From Lysinibacillus sp. ZYM-1 (GTDB lineage Bacteria; Bacillota; Bacilli; Bacillales_A; Planococcaceae): 64,000 bases of DNA. The notes under the pieces were generated by a model. The model saw only the letters and a program-made list of their open reading frames with translations, had not been told where the DNA came from and did no database searches. The first letter of the stretch is position 1; every line of letters starts with the position of its first letter. Positions 8,311 through 17,527 of the stretch are shown here, piece by piece. A program made the translations under genes and the position numbers. The stretch is taken from contig NZ_KQ465123.1 of NCBI RefSeq assembly GCF_001308875.1, positions 1-64,000 on the forward strand, written 5' to 3'.

Positions 8311-8991
8311 ATGAATGCATTTCATAAAAACATACCCGATAAAACGTTTGAAACCCTCAACCACCAAGGCGAATTTACACGACTAGCGGTCAGCCCTGGC
8401 ATTATCAATAAGCATTACACACCAACCCAATTTCAAAAAATAGCGGAGATTGTGGGGGAGAAAGGAGCCATTAAATATTCAGCTTCCTATAGCATTTTAT
8501 TATCGATCCCATCTAGTGAACTGACAGAGGCTATGCATGCCCTTCAGGAGGCTGGCTTGTTTGTAGCTCCATCAGGATCATCTCACATTGCCATGAAAGC
8601 ATGTGATTTTTGTGATGGTGAAAAAATGGAGGCAGTCCCTCAAACAGAACAGCTCTATCACGCTTTGGACGGTATAACCGTACCTGCAAGAGTACGAGTC
8701 AATGTGAATGGCTGTGCATCCGCTTGTTATAATCCTACCTTTGATGATATTGGCCTTGTCTATCAACACGAGAGCTTTGATGTTTACCTAGGTGCCATTC
8801 CAATGGGGGCGAAGGCACAGGCTGGCACTTTATTTGCAAAACGAGTAGGCGTCCACCATATTGAAGGTTTTTTGCTGCAAATCATTCGTCTCTATCAGGA
8901 ACAAGCTCGATCAAATGAGCCTTTTTATAAATTTTATCGCAGAACAAAATCCAATGATGATTGGGAACAAGTAAAAAAATTGATAGATTAG
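8311..8991 (+). CDS. Sulfite/nitrite reductase ferredoxin-like half-domain protein
   Basis: A 226-residue protein resembling one half of siroheme sulfite/nitrite reductases and the related precorrin-3B synthase CobG. It has an N-terminal ferredoxin-like half-domain (about 20-85), then Cys pairs ACDFCDGEK (about 95-103) and NGCASAC (about 133-139) that could hold a 4Fe-4S cluster, and a region like the siroheme-binding half (YLGAIPMGAKAQAGTLF). Full reductases are over twice as long. The gene follows the B12-riboswitch-controlled btuF across a terminator, and its start overlaps the end of that hairpin region, with AAGGAGCG before the ATG. A role in corrin or siroheme chemistry is attractive but inferred. 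Confidence 0.7.
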   Translation: MNAFHKNIPDKTFETLNHQGEFTRLAVSPGIINKHYTPTQFQKIAEIVGEKGAIKYSASYSILLSIPSSELTEAMHALQEAGLFVAPSGSSHIAMKACDFCDGEKMEAVPQTEQLYHALDGITVPARVRVNVNGCASACYNPTFDDIGLVYQHESFDVYLGAIPMGAKAQAGTLFAKRVGVHHIEGFLLQIIRLYQEQARSNEPFYKFYRRTKSNDDWEQVKKLID

Positions 8992-9061
8992 CAGGAATAA
9001 TACTTAGGGTGTCGAAGTATTGGTATAAGAAAGTGAAAATTCAAAACAAAGGAGCAAGTAA

Positions 9062-11047
9062 ATGACATCGAAACAAGGGATTCAACCAGAAGATCTTTAT
9101 CACTTAAAATCAGTAGCAGATCCAAAACTATCACCTGACGGTACTGAGGTAGTCTATGTCGAAACATATATTGACGAGAAGAAAAAAGACTATATATCTA
9201 ATTTATTTTATATAAATTTGAAAGATAAACGTTCTCAGCAATGGACATATGGTGAACATCGAACAAACTCTCCAGTGTGGTCGCCAGATGGTAGTCAAAT
9301 TGCGTTTTCGTCTACAAGAGCTGGTAAGCCACAAATTTTTGTACTTTCAAAAGCAGGGGGAGAGGCGAAACAAGTAACGCATTGTAAAAATGGTGCGTCA
9401 ACACCCGTTTGGTCTCCATGTGGAGAGAAAATTGCCTTTTCGGTCATGTTAGGTAAAGATGAAACAATCCTAGATAAAGCTGATGATAAGAAAGAAGAGA
9501 AGGAACTAAAACCACTAGAAATCGAGAAGATGAAACATAAATCGGATGCGGGTGGATTTGCTGATATGGACCAGTTTACCCATATTGCCATCGTCGATTT
9601 GAAATCCGGAGAGTTAGAGCAAGTGACAGAAGGAAAAGAGCATTTCCTTCTGGGTACATGGTCGCCGAATGGCAAATACCTTACGTACTTAGCAGATAAA
9701 GCTGAGGATTTAGATTTTTCTTTTAATGTTGATATCTACTTATTAGATATAGAAACAAAACAGAGTCGCAAGATAACGGAAGGGACTGGCGCGTATTACC
9801 AAACATCCTGGTCTCCCAATAGCCGCTTCCTATCTTTCGTAGGAGGAAAACGTGAATTTGAAAATGCCACACAAGCGAAACTATGGATCTATGACATGGA
9901 ACAAAGTGTGCTTAACTGTGTAACAAGTGAATTTGATGCGCCTGTAGGTGATTATGTCATCGGTGATTTCCTCCAAAGTGTGGCTGCACCACGTGTACAG
10001 TGGATGAACGATAATCATAGCTTCTACTTCCAAGTAACAGATCACGGCAATGCGGGGATTTACTTCGGTAATGTAGATGGCGAAATATATCCTGCTATTC
10101 ACGATGATCAGTATGTCTATGGTTTCTCACTTGATTCACAAAATGATCAAGCGGTTGTAGCTATTAGTACGACAACAAATCCGGGTGATTTATATTACGT
10201 CAACTTAAAGACGGGTGAAAAAGAACAGCTGACGACAATCAATGAAGAATTTTTAAAGACGAGAGTATTGTCTGTTCCAGAAAGTATTGAATTTGAAGGA
10301 GCAGAAGGCTGGAAGGTAAACGGCTGGATCATGAAGCCGGTTGGCTATGAAGAAGGGAAGAAGTATCCTCTTGTTCTTGAAATCCATGGTGGTCCGCATG
10401 CGATGTATGGCAATACTTATTTTAATGAATTCCAAATCCTTGCTGCTCAAGGTTTTGCAGTTCTCTATACAAACCCGCGCGGCAGTCATGGCTATGGTCA
10501 AAAGTTTGTAGACGCAGTGCGTGGTGATTATGGTGGCAATGATTATCAAGACCTCATGGCCGCTGTGGATTATGCTTTAGAGCACTATGATTACATTGAT
10601 CAAGACAGACTTGGTGTGACAGGTGGGAGCTATGGTGGCTTTATGACGAACTGGATTGTAGGCCATACGAATCGCTTTAAAGCGGCTGTTACGCAACGTT
10701 CGATTTCGAACTGGATTAGCTTTGCTGGAGTTAGTGATATTGGTTATTACTTTACAGACTGGCAAATTCAAGCGGGGCTCGATGATATAGAGAAGCTATG
10801 GCACCATTCACCATTGAAGTATGTAGACAATGTGGAGACACCATTGTTGATTTTACATGGTGAAAAAGACTATCGTTGTCCGATTGAACAGGCGGAGCAA
10901 TTATTTATCGCCTTGAAGTATCGCAAAAAAGAAACGAAATTTGTCCGCTTCCCTGAATCGAATCATGAACTGTCAAGAAGCGGAAAACCAACGTTAAGAA
11001 TTAATCGCCTCGAATATATAAGAGATTGGTTTGTAGAATATCTATAA
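9062..11047 (+). CDS. S9 family prolyl-oligopeptidase-like serine peptidase (YuxL-like)
   Basis: A 661-residue cytoplasmic enzyme. The N-terminal ~390 residues form a WD40-like/TolB beta-propeller (repeated SPDG, WSP motifs). The C-terminal alpha/beta hydrolase domain has EIHGGPHAMYG (oxyanion region), GGSYGG with nucleophile Ser523, Asp603 in HGEKDYRC and His635 in SNHELS, so the triad is complete. The family cleaves acyl-aminoacyl or oligopeptide substrates entering through the propeller. Length is normal. AAAGGAGC lies seven bases before the ATG; a terminator follows. It is probably monocistronic. Confidence 0.92.
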   Translation: MTSKQGIQPEDLYHLKSVADPKLSPDGTEVVYVETYIDEKKKDYISNLFYINLKDKRSQQWTYGEHRTNSPVWSPDGSQIAFSSTRAGKPQIFVLSKAGGEAKQVTHCKNGASTPVWSPCGEKIAFSVMLGKDETILDKADDKKEEKELKPLEIEKMKHKSDAGGFADMDQFTHIAIVDLKSGELEQVTEGKEHFLLGTWSPNGKYLTYLADKAEDLDFSFNVDIYLLDIETKQSRKITEGTGAYYQTSWSPNSRFLSFVGGKREFENATQAKLWIYDMEQSVLNCVTSEFDAPVGDYVIGDFLQSVAAPRVQWMNDNHSFYFQVTDHGNAGIYFGNVDGEIYPAIHDDQYVYGFSLDSQNDQAVVAISTTTNPGDLYYVNLKTGEKEQLTTINEEFLKTRVLSVPESIEFEGAEGWKVNGWIMKPVGYEEGKKYPLVLEIHGGPHAMYGNTYFNEFQILAAQGFAVLYTNPRGSHGYGQKFVDAVRGDYGGNDYQDLMAAVDYALEHYDYIDQDRLGVTGGSYGGFMTNWIVGHTNRFKAAVTQRSISNWISFAGVSDIGYYFTDWQIQAGLDDIEKLWHHSPLKYVDNVETPLLILHGEKDYRCPIEQAEQLFIALKYRKKETKFVRFPESNHELSRSGKPTLRINRLEYIRDWFVEYL

Positions 11048-11055
11048 AAATCCAG

Positions 11056-11097
11056 ATGGTTTAAGAAGTGAAAGAACTTCTTAGACCATTTTTTTTA
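11056..11097 (+). terminator. Rho-independent terminator
   Basis: ATGGTTTAAGAAG pairs with CTTCTTAGACCAT (G-U tolerant), followed by eight T. It ends the S9 peptidase transcript. Confidence 0.8.
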
Positions 11098-11099
11098 CA

Positions 11100-11129
11100 T
11101 AAAAAAGAATCACAGCAACGTGTGATTCT
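11100..11129 (-). terminator. Rho-independent terminator (minus strand)
   Basis: On the minus strand AGAATCACA pairs with TGTGATTCT and is followed by a T6 run. It ends the methyltransferase transcript, tail to tail with the S9 peptidase. Confidence 0.8.
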
Positions 11130-11136
11130 AAATCAG

Positions 11137-12333
11137 TTAGTCGATTTTTTGAATGAAAACGACCTTCAAATAATTAAATTCAGGGTATTCTCGCGGCACA
11201 CGGAAATCCTTTGGCAAACCATATTCTTCTACTATTTTATAGCGTGTATGCGTCTCTTTAAATGCTTGGTCGATAAAACTCTTAAACTTTTTCATGCCAA
11301 AGCTTGCATTGTTTGTAGAAGCAACAATCACACCATTTTTTGCTGTAATCGCAATAGTATCCTTCAGTAATTTAGGGTAGTCCTTCGCTGTGGAGAACGT
11401 CATTTGCTTTGTACGGGCAAAGCTTGGTGGATCTAACACAACAAGATCAAATTTCAATTCGTGACGCTGTGCATATTTAAAATAGTGAAAAACGTCCATT
11501 ACTTTAATATCCTGCGCTTCGTAATCAATTTGATTGACACTAAATTGCTCAATCGTTTTAGCTAGACTTCGCTTCGCTACATCGACACTCGTTGTTTTTA
11601 GGGCTCCTCCAAGTGCGGCTGCTACAGAAAATGCGCCTGTATAGGAAAATGTATTGAGCATATTTGTTTTGTTCGCATAGCGCTCACGGATAGCCAATCG
11701 CACTTCTCGTTGATCAAGAAAAATTCCTGTCATGGCACCATCGTTTAAATGGACTGCGTATGTCATTCCATTTTCCTTCACCATGATCGGAAATTCGCCT
11801 GGGGTACCCATGACAAAATCATCCTGTTCAATATATTGCCCTTTACTATCAAATCGTTTTTTCTCATAAATGGCTTGGTAGTTGACGGTTTCAGCTAGCG
11901 CCTCATAAACAACTTCTTTTAATGAGTAAATGCCTTCGCTATACCAGCTCACCATATAGTAGCCATTAAAAAAGTCGATAGTTAGACCACCGATGCCATC
12001 GCCCTCGCCATTGAAAACACGGAAAGCAGTTGTATTTTCATCCTGGAAGAATGCTTCACGAAGCTGTATTGCTTTTTTGAACTTTTTAATGAAAAAATCT
12101 TTATCGATAGTTTCATTTACATCAGTCGTTAGCATCCAGCCAATCCCTTTATTTTGAATACCGTAGTAACCTGTACCAATAAAACGGTTATGATGATCCA
12201 TCAGCTTGAGTAGTGTCCCTTGCTGAGAAGGCAGTTGTCGTACATCAACGGCATCTTTTGCAATTAGTGGATAGCCTTTTTTTAATTGATCAGCAAAAGG
12301 CTGTTTTAGTTGTAGTGCAATTGTATTTGTCAT
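11137..12333 (-). CDS. Class I SAM-dependent rRNA methyltransferase, RlmI/YwbD-like
   Basis: A 398-residue protein when started at MTNTIALQL, where AAAGGAT precedes the ATG by seven bases; a longer reading to 12393 has no ribosome binding site. An N-terminal PUA-type domain (about 1-80) is followed by an EEHEE linker and a Rossmann-fold methyltransferase with FSYTGAFSVAAALGG (SAM loop) and VVLDPPSFAR (catalytic NPPY-like motif). RlmI of E. coli makes 5-methylcytosine in 23S rRNA; members in bacilli are annotated by homology only. No neighbour explains its role. The downstream terminator is shared in position with the convergent S9 gene. Confidence 0.88.
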   Translation of the reverse strand: MTNTIALQLKQPFADQLKKGYPLIAKDAVDVRQLPSQQGTLLKLMDHHNRFIGTGYYGIQNKGIGWMLTTDVNETIDKDFFIKKFKKAIQLREAFFQDENTTAFRVFNGEGDGIGGLTIDFFNGYYMVSWYSEGIYSLKEVVYEALAETVNYQAIYEKKRFDSKGQYIEQDDFVMGTPGEFPIMVKENGMTYAVHLNDGAMTGIFLDQREVRLAIRERYANKTNMLNTFSYTGAFSVAAALGGALKTTSVDVAKRSLAKTIEQFSVNQIDYEAQDIKVMDVFHYFKYAQRHELKFDLVVLDPPSFARTKQMTFSTAKDYPKLLKDTIAITAKNGVIVASTNNASFGMKKFKSFIDQAFKETHTRYKIVEEYGLPKDFRVPREYPEFNYLKVVFIQKID

Positions 12334-12395
12334 GTTGTCATCCTTTAAAAAACGTTTTGCTTTATTATCGCACTGTTTGAATGGGATAGCCAAAC

Positions 12396-13313
12396 TTATT
12401 TCAGGAATTCAGCAATTATTGCCACCGTTTCGATTGTCGCATCTTCAAAATAATTCATCTTACTAAAGTAGCTATGGATTAAACCAGACATTGTAATATG
12501 CTCCACAGCTACCCCAGCAGTCGTCAGCTTGTGGGCATAGCTTAAACCTTCGTCAAAGAGAACATCTGCCTCAGCCGCAATGATTATGGTTTTAGGCATA
12601 TGACTTACATCCTTAAGATGTAAGGGAGAGACGAACGGGTTTATATAGTTTGATTCGTCTGTATAGTGTTGAGAAAACCACTGCATACCTTGTTTATCTA
12701 AGCCGAAATTTTCACCATAAGCCTGATAGGAAACCGTCGTAAAATCCACATTGGTAACGGGATAAATGAGTACTTGAGCTTGCAAATTCGGTCCACCTGA
12801 AGTAGTAGCTAAATAGGCCACTACAGTTGCTAAATTACCGCCAGCACTGTCCCCAGCAACTGTCAACCGAGTAGCATCACCACCAAATGCTTCAATATGG
12901 TCATGCACCCATACTAAGCTATCGTAGGCATCATGCAATGGGATCGGAAAAGGATATTCTGGGGCCAAACGATAATCCACTGAAACGACAATGGCTTGTG
13001 CTTGATTTGCTAATAGCTGACAACCTGCATCAACAGACTCTAAATTGCCATATACCCAGCCACCGCCATGGTAATAAACAATGACAGGTAATGGTTGGTC
13101 AAAGATCGGTGTATATAGACGAAGTGTAATTTGGGCACCATCACGCACGGTGATTTTTTGATCCTTAATCGACGCTAGTTTTGGTTGCTGCGGTGACTGC
13201 CATTGCGTAACCGCACGCATGGCACGAGCTTCCTGTGGTGTGACTTGATAGTAAGGTGTAGCAACATGTTGAGCTTGAATATAATGAACAGCTTCTTTTC
13301 TTAAAGTAGTCAT
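12396..13313 (-). CDS. Alpha/beta hydrolase of the hormone-sensitive-lipase (HSL) group
   Basis: A 305-residue esterase-type enzyme. It carries the HSL oxyanion motif HGGG (about 82-85), nucleophile Ser156 in GDSAGG, Asp250 in EADVLFDEG and His280 in GLIHSYF, so the triad is complete. The family hydrolyses short acyl esters in the cytoplasm. AAAGGA is nine bases before the ATG at 13313; two ATGs further upstream (to 13322) sit too close to it. It lies 60 bases upstream of the methyltransferase gene on the same strand and may be cotranscribed. The natural substrate cannot be read from sequence. Confidence 0.9.
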   Translation of the reverse strand: MTTLRKEAVHYIQAQHVATPYYQVTPQEARAMRAVTQWQSPQQPKLASIKDQKITVRDGAQITLRLYTPIFDQPLPVIVYYHGGGWVYGNLESVDAGCQLLANQAQAIVVSVDYRLAPEYPFPIPLHDAYDSLVWVHDHIEAFGGDATRLTVAGDSAGGNLATVVAYLATTSGGPNLQAQVLIYPVTNVDFTTVSYQAYGENFGLDKQGMQWFSQHYTDESNYINPFVSPLHLKDVSHMPKTIIIAAEADVLFDEGLSYAHKLTTAGVAVEHITMSGLIHSYFSKMNYFEDATIETVAIIAEFLK

Positions 13314-13474
13314 CCTCATCATTCCTTTATCGTGACGTTTGTTACTTATATTATAAACTATTCATATAATTTTACTAGGATTTAATTTTAGAAAAAGAAA
13401 ATTCTTTCATAAATGAGGTGAAATCAACGAATTGTGTTTATAATAAAAGGGAAGAAAGTATTTGGAGGGACAGT

Positions 13475-13951
13475 ATGATTTCTTTAATTGTGGCTCATGA
13501 TGACAACCATGTAATTGGTTATAATAACGGAATGCCGTGGCATTTACCAGGAGATTTGCAGTATTTCAAAAATAAAACAATGAGCAAGCCAATGATTATG
13601 GGACGAAAAACGTTTGAATCCATTGGTCGACCACTCCCAGGACGTCGCAATATTGTCATTACACGGGATGAAAATTATCGTGCAGAGGGCATTGAAACAG
13701 TGACAAGTTTAGAGGGAGCATTAGCATTAGCTGGGGATGTTCCAGAAATCATGATTATTGGTGGTGAGCAAATTTTCCGTTTATCCATGGAAATGGCAGA
13801 TCGCTTATACATTACAAAAATCAATCATTCTTTTCAGGGAGATACATATTTCCCAAGCTATGAAGAGGATTTTGTAGAGGTTTCTGCAGAACAGCCTGAA
13901 ACAGCATCAGAAGGCTATACTTTCCAATATCAAATTTTTGAACGAAAATAG
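13475..13951 (+). CDS. dfrA: Dihydrofolate reductase
   Basis: A 158-residue enzyme when started at MISLIVAHDD, nine bases after TTGGAGGGAC; this is the family's usual length. Landmarks are IGYNNGMPWHLPGD with the active-site Asp (about 28 region), MGRKTFESIGRPLPGRRN (NADPH loop), and IIGGEQIFR. It reduces dihydrofolate to tetrahydrofolate with NADPH and is the target of trimethoprim. In many bacilli thyA sits next to it; here no thymidylate synthase gene is adjacent, which is a local difference. A HIT-type gene follows 57 bases later on the same strand. Confidence 0.96.
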   Translation: MISLIVAHDDNHVIGYNNGMPWHLPGDLQYFKNKTMSKPMIMGRKTFESIGRPLPGRRNIVITRDENYRAEGIETVTSLEGALALAGDVPEIMIIGGEQIFRLSMEMADRLYITKINHSFQGDTYFPSYEEDFVEVSAEQPETASEGYTFQYQIFERK

Positions 13952-14008
13952 CATGAAGAATAAGTACGGTTTTAGGGACTGTGCTTATTTTTCGTTTAGG
14001 AGGATAAG

Positions 14009-14494
14009 ATGCGAAAAATAAGTTTATCAAGCGGAGAAACTGTAAATGTTGATTGTTTGAGCTGTGCGATCACAAGTAGACAGATAGAACCTGCCGGAGG
14101 CATCGTCACAGAAACTGATTTTTTTCACGCACATCAAGATGTTGCATATCCAATAAAAGGTTTAATTATACTAGCTTCCAAACGTCATATTCATTGCTTT
14201 GACGAATTAAACAATGAAGAAAAGATGGACTACATCCAACTCCTAACAAGAATCAGAAAAGCTCAAAGGGAAGTATTGGGTATTGATTATGTTTATTACT
14301 TTTACAATGAAGATACTACACACCATTTCCATACTTGGATGGTTCCTCGCTATGAGTGGATGAATGAATTTGGGCGTTCCGTTGAATCCTTAAGGCCAGT
14401 ATTACTTCATGCGAAAAATAAATTGAATCTTGATGAAAATGAGCGAGCGGTAATCCATGCGATTCAATTATTAAGGAAAGAACTAATGAAATGA
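14009..14494 (+). CDS. HIT-like superfamily protein
   Basis: A 161-residue protein with AGGAGG six bases before ATG. The family motif appears as THHFHTWMVPR (about 109-119), a variant of H-x-H-x-H in which one His is shifted or replaced. An N-terminal CLSC pair (about 17-20) may bind zinc, as in many HIT proteins, and FHAHQDVAYPIKGLIILASKRHI matches the HIT beta-sheet core. HIT proteins are nucleotide hydrolases or transferases. The altered His triad leaves activity uncertain. It follows dfrA closely and ends at a terminator. Confidence 0.75.
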   Translation: MRKISLSSGETVNVDCLSCAITSRQIEPAGGIVTETDFFHAHQDVAYPIKGLIILASKRHIHCFDELNNEEKMDYIQLLTRIRKAQREVLGIDYVYYFYNEDTTHHFHTWMVPRYEWMNEFGRSVESLRPVLLHAKNKLNLDENERAVIHAIQLLRKELMK

Positions 14495-14509
14495 CTAAAA
14501 TAAATTAGG

Positions 14510-14541
14510 AAATCGCTCCCCAAAAAGGGAGCGATTTTTTT
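14510..14541. terminator. Bidirectional terminator between convergent genes
   Basis: AAATCGCTCCC pairs with GGGAGCGATTT around CAAAAA, with seven T on the plus side and an A-rich flank that gives a T-run on the minus side. It serves the HIT-like gene and the hemolysin III gene. Confidence 0.85.
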
Positions 14542-15175
14542 ATAAATAGAAGTATACACAAGCGTACATGGAGGCACAGCCAGCTAACACAAAAAGATGC
14601 CATATTGCATGGTTATAAGGGAGAGAGCGCCACGCATAAAAGATGGCTCCAATCGTATAGAACAACCCTCCTGCTAGTAGTAAAGCAAAACCGTAAAATC
14701 CTAAGTATAGATAAACAGGCTTAATAGCAAAAATAATTAACCAGCCCATGCCAATATAAAATATTAAAGATAGTACTTCAAAGCGATTGATGAAGAAACA
14801 TTTAAACAGAACCCCTAGTACTGCGAGTGACCAAATAATACTTAATAAAGTAATGCCTAAAGAGCCACCTACGGCAATTAATAAAAACGGCGTATACGTA
14901 CCGGCAATTAAAATATAAATGGACGAGTGGTCCAAAATAGCGAAAAAGTGTTTATATTTTTCTGGCATACTGTGTAGCAATGTAGACATTAAAAACAGGA
15001 TGATGACAGAGGCACCAAAAATACTAAAAGTAGTAATATGTAGGGCATTTCCTGTTTGTACAGCTGTTAGTAGTAAAACAACCAATGCTGGAATACTTAC
15101 AATAAAACCAATACCGTGTGTAATGGCATTCCACAGCTCTTCCTTCCAAGATTTATAATCAAATGAATCAATCAT
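14540..15175 (-). CDS. Hemolysin III family membrane protein (YplQ-like, PAQR superfamily)
   Basis: A 211-residue protein with seven hydrophobic segments. Family markers are ITHGIGF near the N-terminus, HSMPEKYKHFFAILDHSSIYILIAGTYTPF in two overlapping stretches (about 68-97), and a C-terminal HAIWHLFVLAGCASMY, which supply the conserved Ser, Asp and three His thought to bind zinc in the PAQR fold. Members are called hemolysin III from one Bacillus cereus protein; the native role is unknown. AAAGGAG precedes the ATG. In Bacillus subtilis the homologue yplQ lies near the same msr/ypm genes, supporting the assignment. Confidence 0.9.
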   Translation of the reverse strand: MIDSFDYKSWKEELWNAITHGIGFIVSIPALVVLLLTAVQTGNALHITTFSIFGASVIILFLMSTLLHSMPEKYKHFFAILDHSSIYILIAGTYTPFLLIAVGGSLGITLLSIIWSLAVLGVLFKCFFINRFEVLSLIFYIGMGWLIIFAIKPVYLYLGFYGFALLLAGGLFYTIGAIFYAWRSLPYNHAIWHLFVLAGCASMYACVYFYL

Positions 15176-15373
15176 TTAAAACACTCCTTTCGTTCATACA
15201 TTTACTATACCCCAATAATTTATACATGAACATTTACATTTGTCATATATTTCATATCAAAAATGTCATAAGGCTGTCATATTCTTTTAGGGGCATTGAT
15301 AGACAAGAGGTAAAGGAAACGCTATAGTATCAAAGGTAGCGTTTACAATCCAGATAGGTCAAGGTTTTGCCTA

Positions 15374-15418
15374 ATGACAAATGTCATGTTTACATAATGA
15401 TTCATTAGTCTATATAAT
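15374..15418 (+). promoter_or_regulatory. Putative promoter and operator of the DegV-family gene
   Basis: TTTACA (15389-15394) and TATAAT (15413-15418) are separated by 18 bases, placing the transcript start near 15425, ahead of the GTG at 15450. Just upstream of the -35 is the inverted repeat ATGACA-AA-TGTCAT (15374-15387). TGTCAT also occurs near 15240, 15262 and 15275. A second inverted repeat, AAACGCTA/TAGCGTTT, lies at 15317-15344. Confidence 0.55.
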
Positions 15419-15449
15419 AAATTTTAATGAAGTAAAAGGATGTGTCGAA

Positions 15450-16292
15450 GTGGGACGAATTCATATAGTAACTGACTCAACTTGTGATTTAACAAAAGAA
15501 GAAGTAGCACAGCATGGTATACATATCGTGCCTTTAACAATTCAAATTGATGGTGAAACATATATAGATGGTGTGGACTTAGACCCGCAACCTTTTTTAG
15601 GCTTAATGAAAACTGCCAAAAATTTACCGAAAAGTTCACAGCCTGCCCCGGGGAAATTTAAGGAATTATATGATGAGCTGGGCAAAGATGGCGATCAAAT
15701 TATCTCGATCCATATGACAGGTGGCATGAGTGGTACAGTGGAGTCAGCACGACAAGCTGCTCAAATGACTGACGCTGATGTGACAGTGATTGACTCGCGC
15801 TTTATTGCTATTGGGTTAGCTATCCAGCTACGTGAGGCTATTAAAATGCGTGATGCAGGAGCAACGGTCGAGGACATCGTTGCACGCCTGGACAAAGTAC
15901 GTGAAAACACACATTTGTATGTGATTGTAGATACACTCGAAAATTTAATTAAAGGTGGTCGAATTGGTAAAGGAACTGGCTTTATCGGTTCATTGCTCAA
16001 CATCAAAGTCATTGCTAACTTAGAAGGTGGCGTTTACAATCCTGTTTCTAAAGTACGTAGCCATAAACAGGTAGTCAATTACCTATTTAAACAATTCCAA
16101 GCAGATACGGCTGGGAAAACAGTCAAAGCCGTTGGAATTTCTCATGCAGATGGCCTCATCACGATGGGCAACCCATTAAAAGAGTTAATCGAAGGTACTG
16201 GTTTTGATGAGGTAGAAATTGCCTTCACATCTCCGATTATCTCGACACATACAGGACCTGGTGCCATCGGATTTATTTATTTTGCAGAATAA
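15450..16292 (+). CDS. DegV family fatty-acid-binding protein
   Basis: A 280-residue protein started at GTG, nine bases after AAAGGA; this is the usual length, and longer readings have no site. Family motifs are HIVTDSTCDLT (N-terminus), SSQPAPGKF (about 67-75), IHMTGGMSGT (lipid-contacting loop) and IKGGRIGKGTGFIGSLLNIK. DegV/FakB proteins bind a fatty acid so that FakA kinase can phosphorylate it for phospholipid synthesis; no FakA gene is adjacent. It is cytoplasmic. It is transcribed from the promoter at 15389-15418 and ends at a terminator. Confidence 0.93.
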   Translation: MGRIHIVTDSTCDLTKEEVAQHGIHIVPLTIQIDGETYIDGVDLDPQPFLGLMKTAKNLPKSSQPAPGKFKELYDELGKDGDQIISIHMTGGMSGTVESARQAAQMTDADVTVIDSRFIAIGLAIQLREAIKMRDAGATVEDIVARLDKVRENTHLYVIVDTLENLIKGGRIGKGTGFIGSLLNIKVIANLEGGVYNPVSKVRSHKQVVNYLFKQFQADTAGKTVKAVGISHADGLITMGNPLKELIEGTGFDEVEIAFTSPIISTHTGPGAIGFIYFAE

Positions 16293-16300
16293 TAGTGAGG

Positions 16301-16333
16301 AGCTACTACATAAGTAAATGTAGTGGCTTTTTT
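16301..16333 (+). terminator. Rho-independent terminator
   Basis: AGCTACTACAT pairs with ATGTAGTGGCT, followed by six T. It ends the DegV-family gene. Confidence 0.85.
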
Positions 16334-16593
16334 ATTTTAGAAAACAATATAGAGTGGAATCTTTTGCATGTCGATCGCTTTGGCTGGATGTTTGAGCGTT
16401 TTTACACGATTTATAATCATATGGGCAGTATTATCGAGTGGATTCACATCCGATTTGATCGGTTTGCCACCATAGCGAAGTGAGGAAATTTGGTAAGAGC
16501 ACAAAATTATGGTGAACTGAGGGTAAGTCACTTTTCATTGGGGTATGAACTATTCTATAATAGAAGTAACAGAAAGGGATGGAAGGTGGTCAA

Positions 16594-17523
16594 ATGGACA
16601 TTTGGCGATTTTTGTTGTCATGTTTGACCGTCTTAGTACTAAGTGGTTGTGCAATATCAATCGATGAACCGAATCCTCAAGCAGAGCCTGACGGTGAGCA
16701 AGTAGGAACGGAGCAAGAGATGACGCAGGATGAGCAACAAACAATAGAAGAGGAAAAAACCTCCAAGAATATGTTGACGCAAATTTTTGAACATTTTTTT
16801 GAGCCAGCAGCAGACGATTTATCGCAAATTGATGAAGAAAATGCAAAGCAACTGCATTACTTGGCACTGGGAGATTCATTAACAGATGGTGTCGGTGATG
16901 AATATAGTCAAGACGGTTATGTAGGAAGATTAGCAGATTCATTGCATACGTGGCCCTCGATTTCTGAGGTAGATGTTGATAATCGTGGCAAACGAGGCAG
17001 ACGTAGTGATCAACTACTAAAATTAGTGAAAAAAGGGCATTATGATGAAGAGTTGCAGAAAGCACAGCTCATTTCTTTAACAATGGGTGGCAATGATGTC
17101 ATGAAGGTTGTTAGACAGGATTTGTTTAATTTGAAGCGTGACGCATTTGATAAAGAACTGCTAACTTATAAAAAACGTTACAGCAAAATCATTGCAGGGA
17201 TTCGCGCTAAAAATCCGACAGTGCCCATCTTACTCATTGGTTTCTATAATCCATTTTCTATCGTGACCAATGAGGCGAATGAATTTGATACGATTATCAC
17301 AGAATGGAATAATGTAATTGAAGAAGTAGCGAGTGAAGATTCAAATGCTTGCTATGTATCAGTGGAAGATTTGTTTGATTCAAATGAAGAGCTCGTCTAT
17401 CATACAGATTTTTTCCACCCGAATGCAAAAGGATATGACAAAATGACAGAGCGTATACTAGCAGCAATGGAGCAATGTGGTATGGAAGAAAAGATTAACA
17501 AGGCAATAGGCTTCGAGGAGTGA
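16594..17523 (+). CDS. ypmR: SGNH/GDSL hydrolase lipoprotein (YpmR-like)
   Basis: A 309-residue lipoprotein started at MDIWRF after GGAAGGTGG; an ATG 15 bases upstream lies inside that site. The lipobox is VLSGC (Cys about 19), followed by an acidic Gln/Glu-rich linker (to about 75). The SGNH blocks are LALGDSLTDG (nucleophile Ser), the Gly block near VDNRGKRG, MGGNDV (Asn) and FFHPNAKGY (His). It should be an esterase or acyl hydrolase anchored outside the membrane. It is followed four bases later by a YpmS gene and then msrA-msrB, the same order as in Bacillus subtilis, which suggests one operon of envelope and repair functions. Confidence 0.9.
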   Translation: MDIWRFLLSCLTVLVLSGCAISIDEPNPQAEPDGEQVGTEQEMTQDEQQTIEEEKTSKNMLTQIFEHFFEPAADDLSQIDEENAKQLHYLALGDSLTDGVGDEYSQDGYVGRLADSLHTWPSISEVDVDNRGKRGRRSDQLLKLVKKGHYDEELQKAQLISLTMGGNDVMKVVRQDLFNLKRDAFDKELLTYKKRYSKIIAGIRAKNPTVPILLIGFYNPFSIVTNEANEFDTIITEWNNVIEEVASEDSNACYVSVEDLFDSNEELVYHTDFFHPNAKGYDKMTERILAAMEQCGMEEKINKAIGFEE

Positions 17524-17527
17524 CAAA

